The notes under the pieces: model-generated
What the model was told of the DNA's origin: nothing
Database searches by the model: none
What the model saw: only the letters and a program-made list of their open reading frames with translations
Position numbers and translations under genes: made by a program
Assembly (NCBI GenBank): GCA_963971225.1
Contig: OZ020269.1
Coordinates: 93,248,865 to 93,312,864 of the forward strand
DNA from: Melieria omissa
Lineage: Eukaryota; Arthropoda; Insecta; Diptera; Ulidiidae
Length of the DNA stretch: 64,000 nucleotides
Direction of reading: 5' to 3'
Part shown: positions 44,248 to 54,906 of the stretch, one piece after another
Layout of the letters: the number at the start of each line of letters is the position of its first letter
How positions within the stretch are numbered: the first letter of the stretch is position 1

Positions 44248-44845
44248 CCCTTTCGCTATTTTGTTGCCATATGGCAACATGCTACTCTGTGGACGTCTGA
44301 ACCCTCTGTGGTTTCAAGAATACATTTTTTGTTTGTCCCTAGAATAGTTTGAAGTTTTAGGAAAAATACGAAATTAAGCCTTTGCGACATGAAAACAAAC
44401 CCGTTCTGTATGAATTGTATAGGCTGTAGTCCAATATATTGGACTTTGTGACTGAAAGGGTTAATAAACTGAATATTAAAGCTTAAAGAAGAGAAGTATG
44501 CACGTTTTTTAATGGTATATCTTGACATAGTAAAGGAAGAAGAAGCAGACAAAATTGGTGAACTTTTTAATCTAACGTTTTCTTTCAATGTAGATACTTT
44601 TTTTTAATTTTGGCTGAAGTAAATGAAGAACTATTCAAATTTTCGTTATGCGTAAAAAGTTTTATGTTTAAGTAATTATTACAGCCACAACGATGTGGTT
44701 GCTCTCAGAGAAAAACACTAAAAAACAGGGTCCGAGTATAAAAATTAAAAATTTTCTTATGGAATGTTGCTTATGTGACCACATGAAGCCTAAAACGTAA
44801 AATTTAAAATTTTAACTTTCCCCAATAAAAATTGTAGCGAAAGGG
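44248..44845. mobile_element. TTAA-flanked element (598 bp) hosting a nested MITE
   Basis: TTAA at 44,244-44,247 and 44,846-44,849 flanks inverted ends CCCTTTCGCTA / TAGCGAAAGGG. A small palindrome GTTGCCATATGGCAAC lies just inside the left end. The interior contains a complete copy of the 82-83 bp TTAA MITE at 44,378-44,460. No transposase. Ends and target fit a piggyBac-type non-autonomous element. Confidence 0.7.
44378..44460 (+). mobile_element. TTAA MITE family, nested copy
   Basis: TTAA at 44,374-44,377 and 44,461-44,464. Left end diverged (GCCTTTGCGACATG), right end CTGAAAGGG intact, and the internal palindrome GTCCAATATATTGGAC is perfect. Inserted within the 598-bp element above. Confidence 0.85.
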
Positions 44846-44849
44846 TTAA

Positions 44850-45330
44850 AGAAGATTGAATTGGTGGTGACATTGTTTAAATCTTGAAAACAAAATAGAA
44901 ATTGATAAAGCAATGCATTCTTGACTGATTGCTGGTGGCAACATTTGCACGAAAACATCTGGCAACCACATCGCTATTACCGTTAAATACAACTTAATTC
45001 CTGCCTTTCTCAAGCGGCAGCTGCTGTGGAGTGGAAATGGGAGTGGGAGCGGCAGAGTGTGTCCACGAATGGGCACAGAGTTGTATTGGATTTCCAGCGG
45101 ACCCGTACAGACACGACACGCAGGGAGAGCGCAGCATCCTGAGTGTTGAAATTTCCAAAAATTCACTTTCAGTCCCGGATGAGATTTGTAACCGAAAACT
45201 GCGCTGCGAGTGCCACAACACGCGACGCGATTCTAGCAAATAATTTATTGTTGAATGCATCTAAATGGACCAAATCGGTGCGCACAACAGTCAATGTTGG
45301 CCATTTTCAGTGTTTGTGGCGTGAAAATAT
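44850..45330. other. Spacer rising into GC-rich DNA
   Basis: No supported gene; composition becomes GC-richer towards the candidate leader exon. Confidence 0.3.
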
Positions 45331-46667
45331 TTAAAAATACTAAGCAAAATGCTGCAGTAAGCTCGCCGCTGAGCCGAAGCAAAAACTGGGGCAATGGGGC
45401 GCAGCATTAATTCGAAACGCGAAACACGTATGCTGGGCGTTGTAGCTTGAAGGAGCAGCACTCGGCCAGAGGTGCTCCTGTCCGAGACGAGCGATTCGAT
45501 GATAGTGTGAAACGTAGAAATTTCAAGTGGCACACAGAATTTGAAAAATATTAAACAAAAATGTAGTTGAAAATGTGTGAAATTATGAAGGAAAAACAAG
45601 GAATAGCAGTGATAAAGCGCAGATTGAGGTGAAAAGGGTGGGTGCACTTGGGAGCGGCAATTGCTGCATAGCAGCGTACGCGACGCACATACGCGTCTAT
45701 TTGTTTGTTTGTGTGTGTGTGCGTGTGTGTTTGTGCGCGCACGCGTTGCTCAGAGTGGCTTCCAGTGCTCTCGTTTTGATTAACTTTGTGAATTAGCAAA
45801 GTGTATACCAGCAGCAGCGGGGCAGCGACAGTGGCAGTGCCGCCCTCCACCTCGACCAGCAGCAGCTACAGTGCCAGCTGTAGCCCAAACAACAACAGCA
45901 GCAGTGGCAGCCCAGTGGCGACACCAGAGGTGGCAGTGACAGTGACAGCAGCAGGAATTCCGCTGCATGTGAAATGAACTGCCGAGTTGCGACGACGACG
46001 ACAACGTCGACGACAGCATTAGAAGTGACAGAAACAGCAGCAACAACAATAACAGCAGCAGCAGCAACACAAATAATAGTAACCAGAAGCACAACAACGA
46101 GCCGCCGAGCGTCGAGAACCAAAACGAAGGGAGCACACGAAGCAGTGGAGGATTTGCGATAACGACAACGAAGGCAGCCCGCTCGCATCGACATCGGAAC
46201 GGGAACGGCATTGGTATCAGCATCGGCGTAGGCATCCAGCAACGTACGCGTACGTTGCCGAGAAATGTTGCGGATGTGTTTGAGTAATTTTTCGCTGGTT
46301 GATGTTACTGAACAACGCAACGGCTGTTCGGCATTTTACGCAAAACGTGCTGAATTTTGAATTTTTTGTAATGGATCTGGCTTTGTGCTGGTTGCGGACG
46401 CAACTTGCGCGTACAGGCAAAAACAACAGCGGCGGCAGTAACAACAGCAACAATAGTGACAGCTAAGATAACCAAGGAAACATATCGCAATTAATAAGTC
46501 TAATCACAGCAACAGCAACAACAACAACAACAGTAACAGCAGTTCAACAACATCAGTAAAACCACTAACAACAACAACAACAAAATCAACAATAGTAGCA
46601 GTTGGTCAGAAAAGTAGCAGCAGCCGCAACTGTCTTCGCGTTCGCTGCACGGAAGCTGGGCCAGAAG
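45330..46667 (+). other. mAChR-A: Candidate 5' non-coding exon, probably of mAChR-A
   Basis: A GC-rich island dense in CAG/CAA and ACA triplets (45,800-46,620), typical of dipteran neuronal leader exons, ends in a strong donor, CCAGAAG followed by GTAAGTAG at 46,668. The next strong same-strand acceptor before a gene is AAACAG at 54,825, immediately upstream of the mAChR-A start codon. Antisense open frames here (for example 46,320-45,793) are triplet-repeat artefacts. The left border is unknown; linkage to mAChR-A is inferred. Confidence 0.4.
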
Positions 46668-47574
46668 GTAAGTAGGTGAAACGTGGCGTAATGGGGGGGA
46701 AAGGGCGGCTTTAATGGCAACGTCGAGGGGTTGCTGGTGACAAATAGCGAGTGTGTATTGTTTAAGTGGGAAACGCGTGAAATCGTATGCAAACTGATAT
46801 CACAACGCCGAAGATAAAATGAAACAAGCAGCGGAAGATGCCCATTGCAAACACACTCAACAAAGCACTAAACTAAGCAAAGCCCAAACCAACAAAAATG
46901 ACAGGAGCAGATTTGTGTGTGCATTGTGTGCGCGCTGCTTTTATTTGGACTATACACACGCCTTGGGTTACACGAATTCGGCCGCGCCTCCGCCACTTGC
47001 AGAAGGAAACAGAATTAAAGAGCCAGAGGCGAACAAAAATTGAAAAAGCTGTTGAAAAAAGTGCTAAATAAATGCAAAATTGTATAAACATTATGTTGTG
47101 GTTATTGTGCAGTGAGTGTGTGGCCGATGTCTGCGCGTAATGTTGGCTTTGGTGTGAGACACTCTTACTTACTCAAAGTTAAAACATTGAAAAGTGAAAG
47201 TAAGTTAAAATGTTGGCACAGAAGTTTGATAAAGCACTGAAGCGAGGAATTTTTTAATGGCTTTGGATTATATATGTGCATCGTTTGAAAGGGGTTATAC
47301 ATACGAATTGTTTCTAATGACTCAATTAACCCTGTCGCTATTGATGTTCACTACAGTGTATCTGACTGTTTTGATAAATAGCGCCAAATTATTACTCGCA
47401 AAGGTTTAATTAAAGTAAAATTATGCAGAAAGTTAAAACATCGTTCTTCGATTATTGAAAAATAAAACAAGAATTGTGCGAATTTGAATCCATAACTTTT
47501 GGCAAAAAAAAAAATTGGTAGGAACTTGAATACTCTGTCTATGGATTCGAGTTCTTGGATTCGATTAGTTCTCA
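46668..47574. other. Putative mAChR-A leader intron, proximal part
   Basis: No gene. An isolated TTAACCCTGTCGCTATT at 47,326 resembles the left end of the 598-bp TTAA element but no matching right end was found. Confidence 0.3.
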
Positions 47575-47835
47575 CCAGGCGCCTCTGTTTTCGTTAGCCT
47601 TCTCGAGTTGGTCACAATAAAAGATAATAAGGCGTCCTCAACTTAATCCTTTCGCTGCAGACACAGTCTCCCTCTTCGAAAACGACCTCCAGCTACGAAC
47701 TACTTAGCTGACCATAACCCACCAGCCTGCTTCAACTGTTGCCTCCAGCCGCTTCTGCATTACCCCCGACTTCTCCCTTTGGTCAAACCAAGTTTTTACA
47801 GGGTTTTTCTACTTGATGCTTTCAACAGAGACACG
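47575..47835 (-). repeat. Two short 3'-end fragments of the intron-1 retroelement family
   Basis: CAGGCGCCTCTG...CTTCTCGAGTTGGTCACA at 47,577-47,680 and a second related piece at 47,700-47,830 (GACCATAACCCACCAGCCTG...CTTTGGTCAAACCAAG) match the 3' segment at 7,330-7,480 with divergence. Confidence 0.6.
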
Positions 47836-47953
47836 ACTTCTCGGCAGCTGCATAAAAAATTTACTTACATCGTAACGTAACATTGTGGGTAATTAACCTA
47901 AAACGTCACAGTTAAAAAAATCGCTTTACGTTATGTTCATAAATTTCTAATTA

Positions 47954-48204
47954 CAGTCGTGTCTGGATTTAGTAAACTAATTATTGCAAGGCCTGTTCAC
48001 AGTATTGAGGTTGTTCCCTATATCAAGGTTAACATTTTTGTTCAAAAACTAGTTTTATTTGCTCAAAATACACGTTTTGTTTTTTGCTTGAAATTGCTTT
48101 CAAAATTGTTTTCAATATTTAGAAACCATCCATGTCAAAATTTGGGTGTTCACTATATCGAGGTGTGCACTATATAGGGTGTTCACTATACCCAGACACG
48201 ACTG
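47954..48204. mobile_element. pogo-like MITE (251 bp)
   Basis: Inverted ends CAGTCGTGTCTGG (47,954) and CCAGACACGACTG (ending 48,204), with TA before the left end. Inside the right end, the motif GTTCACTATA/GTGCACTATA recurs three times (about 48,149-48,190), and a related GTTCAC piece lies inside the left end. CAGT ends with subterminal repeats resemble pogo/Tigger-type elements. Non-coding; right-hand TA not preserved. Confidence 0.6.
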
Positions 48205-48427
48205 TGTTTGCGTTGCGGTGAATACCGCTACTTGGCAACTCTATTTTATGTGATTGTACATTTATAGTCCATTTTCTAATCAATCCTTACTGTGAGGTTA
48301 AGCAAAATTCGTATAAGATATCTTTACCATGTTTCCTCTATGTTCCTCCATGTTTCCATGTTTCTCCTCTAAAAGTTATTATCTAATTATACTTAGAATC
48401 AGAATTAGACTCTGATTAGAATCAATA

Positions 48428-48819
48428 ACACTGTGCTTGAAATTTATTCTCAAAAATAGTAACAAGCGGGGCACGTACTGAGCGACTTTTCTATAGGTAT
48501 AATGAGTTCAAATCCACCAGGCGTTTAGCTGGATTGCCTCTAGTTTAAGAAAAATCCGACTTTGAATTTTGCTCATTTCGGGTCGGGTTCGTCGCTTGTC
48601 TTCGAAAGTTTACATGCTAATTGGTCCTAAATCATTCTGAATATCGCTTTACTGCCTATTTTAACGACCAACAAATTTGCTTAAGACACCAATACAGAAA
48701 AATACATTCAAACTGTGTTTTCGACAAAAATCCCCCCTAAAAACCCTACTTTTTCCTCGATTTCACCAAATCAATGATTTTGACGCTCAGTAGGTTACTA
48801 TTTTCGACTAGCACAGTGT
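48428..48819. mobile_element. MITE with CACTGTGC ends (392 bp)
   Basis: Inverted ends ACACTGTGCTTG and, on the minus strand, ACACTGTGCTAG. The first nine bases are shared with the fold-back element at 15,651, so the two may use the same transposase. No coding; no clear target duplication. Confidence 0.5.
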
Positions 48820-49129
48820 AATTATTGATACTGTAGAAGATTTCGATACCAATCAGAGACTGTTGGATTGATACGGTTACGGTGGTTTTCAATACAAGAT
48901 TTACAAAATACGAAATATTAAAAATTTTTTTATTTCACGATTGGTTTGTGCACATTGCTACTGTTTGTGTATTCGAATACACATTTGAGGCAATTCACTT
49001 GTGAATTTCTGTTTGTAGGACAATTAACTAAACGAGTATGTTTTCTTTTATAAATAGAGAATACTTGAGACAAACTGTCCAACCAAACTGTTCACAACTT
49101 CCTGATTTTCCAATTTTGAAATAGTTCTA

Positions 49130-49500
49130 CCAACCAAAAATTTAGGCATACATTTATAAGTTTTCGAAATCCAGTTTATTCCATGTTTCGTCTCCAGTTA
49201 TGATCCTTTTGAGCAAAACTGGATTTTCGCTGGCGACATTCAACAGCTCCTATGGTTCTATTGGTTAAAATTGAGCAATTTCGGAACAAACTTCGCTGCC
49301 ACTCGTTTCAAGCCCAACATATCCGAAAAAATTGCATAGCATGAGCTAACCTCCATCCACAGCAGTTCCGCTTCTAGTGATTTGACTATTTTCCATACAA
49401 TTTTCTTGACTGCTTTAAAGTTTTCATCGGTTGTTGACGTGCTGCAGCATTTAGGCCAGGTATCGTCTTTAATGTCTTCTCAACCACTTATAAACGTTTT
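49130..49500 (-). pseudogene. Degraded mariner transposase fragment
   Basis: On the minus strand: STTDENFKAVKKI, then CYAIFSDMLGLKRVAAKFVPKLLNF, a stop, and a frame-shifted RIITGDETW. These are the mariner helix-turn-helix, the WVPxLL-type linker and the first catalytic block. Stops and shifts make it inactive; the C-terminal catalytic half is absent. Confidence 0.75.
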
Positions 49501-49703
49501 TTTAATCAAAGTAGACTCGCCTAGTGACACAGTTAACATATCAAGCGCGGTGGAGAACTAAACTTTATTTATCATAAAAAATTTAATGCAGATTCTATGA
49601 TTCATTATTTTCGATATCAAAACTCGCCAAACAGACTAAAACGTTAGACGTCTTTATGTCTGTTAAAACAAACTAAATACGTAAATGATGTCAATATATG
49701 TTA

Positions 49704-50443
49704 TCAGGTGTACAACTTTGCTTCCGCCGTTTTCCTATAGGTGGCTGTACCGGCTGAGGCTGGTTGAAATACATAGATGGTAATGCCTTTAAAGTGAGTG
49801 TGGACAGTGCCTAACGAATTGTCATCGCCGTTTCAGTGACAGTTGTTCTTGTTTTCGTATTATTCACGCTCGAAAATGTCCGTTTATGTGCCCAATTCTC
49901 GCCATTTGCGGGAAGTTTTACTTTTCTGTTACAATTCGAAAAAAAATGCAGCTGAAGCGCATCGAATGCTCTCAGAAACTTACGGTGATGCTGCTCTGAG
50001 TGAAAGAACGTGTCGGGAGTGGTTTCAACGTTTAAAAAATATCAAGAGCGACATGACAAAGTCATCCTCCAACACGACAATGCTCGGCCTCACGTCGCAA
50101 AAGTGGTCAAAAAGTACCTGGAAACGCTGAAATGGGAAGTCTTGCCCCACCCGCCGTATTCCCCAGATGTCGCCCCTTCTGACTTCCACCTATTCCGTTC
50201 GATGGCACACGGCCTGGCAGATCAACATTTTCAATCCTTCGAAGAATTGGAAAAATGGATTGCTTCATGGATAGCGTCAAAAGAGGACTGCTTTTTTCGA
50301 GCCGGGATCCGAAAATTGCCGGAAAGATGGGAGAAAGTTGTCGCTAGCGACGGACAATACTTTGAATAATACATCTGTAAGCACTTTTTCGCAATAAAGC
50401 AAAAATTTTGGAAAAAACGGCGGAAGCAAAGTTGTACACCTGA
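49704..50443 (+). mobile_element. Internally deleted mariner (740 bp)
   Basis: Perfect 30-bp inverted ends beginning TCAGGTGTACAACTTTGC (49,704-49,733; 50,414-50,443), each bordered by TA. The interior keeps the transposase N-terminus (MSVYVPNSRHLREVLLFCYNS...CREWFQR, from 49,876) and, in another frame, the C-terminal part (VILQHDNARPH, YSPDVAPSDFHLF, LPERWEK, to 50,369). The middle is lost at about 50,040, with a frame change at the join. Related to the mauritiana/mellifera side of mariner, unlike the intact irritans copy at 3,772. Non-autonomous, but its ends look functional. Confidence 0.88.
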
Positions 50444-50724
50444 TACATGTGGGAATATTTATATGAATTCAACTTAAAGGCAATATTTTTCTGATATTTG
50501 GCGCCCATTTTAAATATTTTTTCTTCACGAACGAAATTGATCATTTCGCTCGCAAATTTTGCAGCTTCTTCCGTCGTTATGCCGTCCTAGGCATTTGCCT
50601 CATAAGCCTCGTGTTTTAAATACGTGCTAAAATACGGAATCTGAACTTGCAAGCCTCGTATTATCCTTCCACTAAGTTAGTCTCTCAATGTCATTAAATA
50701 AAGGTTTTGAATCGAAGAATGATA

Positions 50725-51983
50725 AAGGGTGTGCACACCAAAATCGGGACACTTGTTTTCTGATATAAAAATTAAACGAAGTAATCTAGAATTTTTTTTT
50801 ACAATTTATTTCTACTCTTCGGTCTTTAAGGTACGATATAGTCCAGATTTATTTTACTTTTTTTCCTCCGTATGCCAACCACACTTTTCGTCGTAGTCCT
50901 GCCATACATTTTTCCACGGAAAATTCGTTCACTTTTTTGGACCCCCACAACCCCTTCCTCCGGAACTCTTCCTCTGCCGATACCCTCGCATCACTCTTCT
51001 TTAAAATGCCTATAACTATCGATCACTAGTTTTCGATAGGGCGGAATTCTGGACTGTTAGGCATATTCCATCCCATATGAAGAATATTCTCTTCATACCA
51101 CGACAGAGTTTCCCTAGAGTAGTGGCAAGTAGCCAAGTCAGGCCAAAACAACGGTTTTGATGTGTGGCGACGAATGAGAGGCAGCAGTCTCTTTTCGAAG
51201 CATTCTTCCCGGTAAATATTGCCATTCATTGTACCGACTGTTACAAAAGGATTTGTTTTAACACCGCACGAACAGATGGCTTGCCAAACCATGGTCTTCT
51301 TTGGGAGTTTTGCCTTTGATTTCACGTTGTATTCTTTAGAAACATCTCGGCGATTCGTGGCTGGGTAGAAATCTTGCCCTGCTAAAAGTGTAAAGTTGTT
51401 GAAGCAGTATATTTCATCACCCATGATCCACTACTAAATTTCGTTAGCAAATTTTCGAATAAGTTACGACAACGGTGCTACATGGTGAGATTTCGTTTCG
51501 CGTTCCGATCTGGTACTACTTGAGCCTTGTAATTCATCAACGAACGATGACGATTTCTCCACGATTTAAACCACCGAACGACTTGACATTCGCGAATTTT
51601 TTTTAAATGCGGCAATCACTTTCTTCGTGCATCTAACATTCTTCTGGTCATGATCACCACCACTACCCGCCTTACGATCAACTCTCAGCTTTTCATTACA
51701 ATTTTTCAACACTTTACCGAATGTCGATGGTGCAAAATTTAGCTTTTTTGTAATTCGGCGTATACTGAGGTTGGGATTCGTAGTGTGTTCGTGCAAGATG
51801 GGTTTTCTACGTTCGTATTCGTTTCCCATTTTCTTACTAATGAAACAGGGTTTGAATTTTTTTTAATTGAATATTGAAAACCAAGTCATGGAGTACTTAC
51901 GTCTAAAATGCTACTTTTCAAAGAGTTTTATTTTAAAAGATACAGGGGTTTTAAAGTGCCCCGATTTTGGTGTGTACACCCTT
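50725..51983 (-). mobile_element. Tc1-like element with broken transposase (1,259 bp)
   Basis: Inverted ends begin AAGGGTGTGCACACCAAAAT (left) and AAGGGTGTACACACCAAAAT (minus strand from 51,983), with TA borders. On the minus strand, 51,829-51,566 encodes the helix-turn-helix part (RRITKKLNFAPSTFGKVLKN) and 51,424-51,026 the catalytic part (GDEIYCF, WPDLATCHYS, SPEFRPIEN). The last two acidic residues are 34 apart (DD34E-like). Stops and frame breaks between the parts make it a pseudogene. Confidence 0.85.
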
Positions 51984-52599
51984 TAGCTAAAAATTTCTCC
52001 ACTATCACTAAATTTGTTTCATTCAAGTGACATCACTCACAGCTGACGAAAGCTGTAACCAAATGTAACATTTTCGTTCGTTTGCTTTTCCATTAATAAC
52101 AGCGTGCAATAAAAAATTTTACACCCAAAAAATTCGATATACTCGCGAAACTAGAAGCCAAATGTAGTAAAACTGCGTTTTTAGTTTTTTTTTTCTGGTG
52201 TCAAGATTTTTTTAAAGACTTTGAAATTACAAGAGATGTTTATTTCAAAAAATTATTTTGATAATTGAGCGCCATGTAGAATAACAATATGGGTATCAAA
52301 TAAAAAAGAAAAATCCTTAGAATCTTAGAAAATTTAGTGTTTTGGTTCAAAAGGACGAAGAGGTATTGAAAATGTTCCTTTTAAACTTTATCCTTGAACA
52401 AGATCTGCAAATAGTACTAGAACATTATTGAGGAGAATCGTTTCTGTTTTAAACGGTATCCAACTGTATAACCTCTTTTTTGGAGTACAATGCGTCAATT
52501 TTGTTCTCTTTTCCTATAAAACCATTAAATAAGCTTAGTGATTAGTGGGAAAAGATTTAGATTTTAGTACTAAATGTATTTAGGTTAAGTTAGGTTAGG
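51984..52599. other. Spacer
   Basis: No gene or repeat recognised apart from GGTTAAGTTAGGTTAGG at about 52,582. Confidence 0.3.
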
Positions 52600-52985
52600 T
52601 ATGGGAGTCGAGCAACAGCTGCGCGAGACACTGCGTCCAATAAGAACTATTGTGTCAAATTCCTTATTCCTTGGAGAAATTCATCTCCCCCAATGCTGTC
52701 CAGGAACTCGTTGATTTTTCCCAGATCGATTCCAGACAGTTCTTTCGTCTGATTCAGTTCCCTTCAAAATATACACTTCCTTGCGTGTAAAACGGAACAT
52801 TCAATTATAATGTGCACGGATGTTTTTTCATCTTCCATACAGAATCTGCATAGTTCCCTATGTGTGATTCCCAGACGCGCTCTATGCATATTTAGCAGAT
52901 AGTGCCCGCTTAGGATCTCTGTCATGAACCTAAATGTATTTACTGCTGATGAAACGCATGGTGCCATGGTTCCAACATAACAAAA
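52600..52985 (-). pseudogene. 3' fragment of a third non-LTR retroelement family
   Basis: Minus-strand reading gives MTEILSGHYLLNMHRARLG, the zinc knuckle CRFCMEDEKTSVHIIIEC and then, after a shift, ELSGIDLGKINEFLDSI, the end of an RNase H-type non-LTR polyprotein. It differs clearly from the 2,089 and 13,780 families. Only about 390 bp remain. Confidence 0.7.
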
Positions 52986-53057
52986 AAAAAACAAAACCAA
53001 ACCAAAATCAAATATAGTCCATGGAATGTGAACACTTTTTCAACATTTGCTTATTAA

Positions 53058-53140
53058 CCCTTTCAGTCACAATGTCCAATATATTGGACTACAGCCCATA
53101 CAATTCATACAGAACGGGTTTATTTTCATGTCGGAAAGGG
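53058..53140 (-). mobile_element. TTAA MITE family, complete copy
   Basis: TTAA at 53,054-53,057 and 53,141-53,144, ends CCCTTTCAG and GTCGGAAAGGG, with the intact palindrome GTCCAATATATTGGAC inside. Opposite orientation to the copies at 26,901 and 44,378. Confidence 0.85.
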
Positions 53141-53144
53141 TTAA

Positions 53145-54825
53145 AACATCCCAGGTTTGTTTGTTAACTTATTTTTGGATATGGTGTACTTTTATAATAT
53201 AAAAATGTATCATGTTTTGACTAAAACTACTATGCACTTCCTTGAGAAGGTTGTAAAGCAGCTGCCAAGTTTTCACATTGATCTATCCGACAGTGTTAGT
53301 CGCCGTCCAGAAAATGTGTGCAAAGTGTTTCGGGTACTCAGCGTACACGTCGATGCTCTGTGGCAAAAGTGAGAAATAAACCTTTAAACATTTATTTTCA
53401 CTGTGGAACCAACATGATTTAGTTTTTTTTACCCAAAAAATTGTTTCAACCAAGAAACAAAAATCGATGTTTCTATAATCTGAGAGCGTTGCTATCTTTT
53501 AATGCTTAAAAAAAGAAATGATACGCTTTTTATTTATGTCTAACAATCGTTGCTAAATTGTCTACAAGTATCATTATCATCAGTGATTGCTTTAGAGTAG
53601 TAATTGCGTTTAGAAATTGTTCTTCATTTTTGTGAGAAAAGAGAATGTTACAGTTTGATGAAATAGTTTAGCTAGTTTAGGTTTTGCTGTCAATGCAGTT
53701 TACGTGCTTGTAGGTTCTAATCACAGCATTATATTTAATATTTTTGTATGAATTTTGTAATGAATATGTCATTATCAACAAAAAACTGCAAGCTTTTCAA
53801 GTGAATACGTCGAGTAACGCATAAAGCTAATTTTCCACGAAATGTTTTCAAATGAAATCACAAGAACGGCAATAAAAAGAACAACATGCGAAGAAAACTT
53901 AAGAACTATCATCTCTTCTATTCACGTAACAATCTTTTCATAGTGGAAGATGTTCCAACTCTACACCGCTAAATTTAATAGTGAGATTGAATTGAAACCA
54001 ACAGAAATAACTGCATCAGTCGTACATGCAGCCATATATGTAGTTTGTATGGATGTGTATATTCTTGGCTGCAAGTTTGTTTGTATCCTTTTCAGCTGTC
54101 AGTTAGTCGTTCGTAGCTGAGTGCATGAATGTGTGCCTGCATTCGTGCATTAAAAGACTTGTTTCTTGTTTATCTGCACACACAAACGTCGAAATCGTGG
54201 TTAACAAGCGCGCGCACACACACAGCCACACACCGACTGCACCGAGTCGCTGCACCTGCGGGTGTGTGCCAACCATGTAGTACGTACGTGCAGTGTATCC
54301 ATTAACACAAGTCGCATTCACCGAGTTGTCATTTGTTGTAACATGACGATAAATGAAATGAAATGAAATGAAGCGAAACAAAAGAGGCGAAACTTTCATA
54401 TCGCGCGCTCGAGCAAAAGTACACTCGGGCAAATTAAAGTCCTTGCTGCACTTTTGCGCGCCGTGGCTGCAAGTGTGCACAGCGCAAAGCTGAAGACGCT
54501 TTGTACAAGACGACGACGACGACGACTGTGCTTATGACAGGCGACATGCAACTGTTGCTGTTGCTTTTGTGCGTCGTGCGGCAGCAACAATTCAAGGCCA
54601 GTTGTGCCGTTTAATGTTTTGCAGCGTTGCTGTTGTCTTGTTTTTTTGTAATTTGATTTCAATCTGAGTGTTAAAAAAGCAAAATTTAATTTTAATTAAA
54701 TTCAAATATGAGTGTTGCACACATTTGTTGCAATATTTCCACATCCTGGCAAAGAGTGAATTTTTGTCCACTACATGCAACCCGTTCCCCTCGTTTCTCT
54801 AATTTGAATTTCCTGCACCAAACAG
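53145..54825. other. Distal part of the putative mAChR-A leader intron
   Basis: No coding gene. CA/GT-rich DNA at 54,120-54,330 and a (GAC)n run at 54,511-54,525 mark a shift to promoter-like composition near the receptor gene. The intron would end at AAACAG (54,825). Confidence 0.4.
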
Positions 54826-54906
54826 GATTTTCACACGCGGCTGAGCTGAACGCAACTCGTTAGCGACAACGGAGCACAGCGGCAGCCCGACAGGCCGACA
54901 GCCGAA

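Noticed and set aside
45793..46320. 175-codon antisense frame rich in Val/Ala/Ser
   Set aside because: Produced by CAG/CAA triplet repeats; several overlapping frames on both strands are equally open.
47326..47345. Another TTAA element (TTAACCCTGTCGCTATT)
   Set aside because: Only one end seen; no inverted partner bordered by TTAA nearby.
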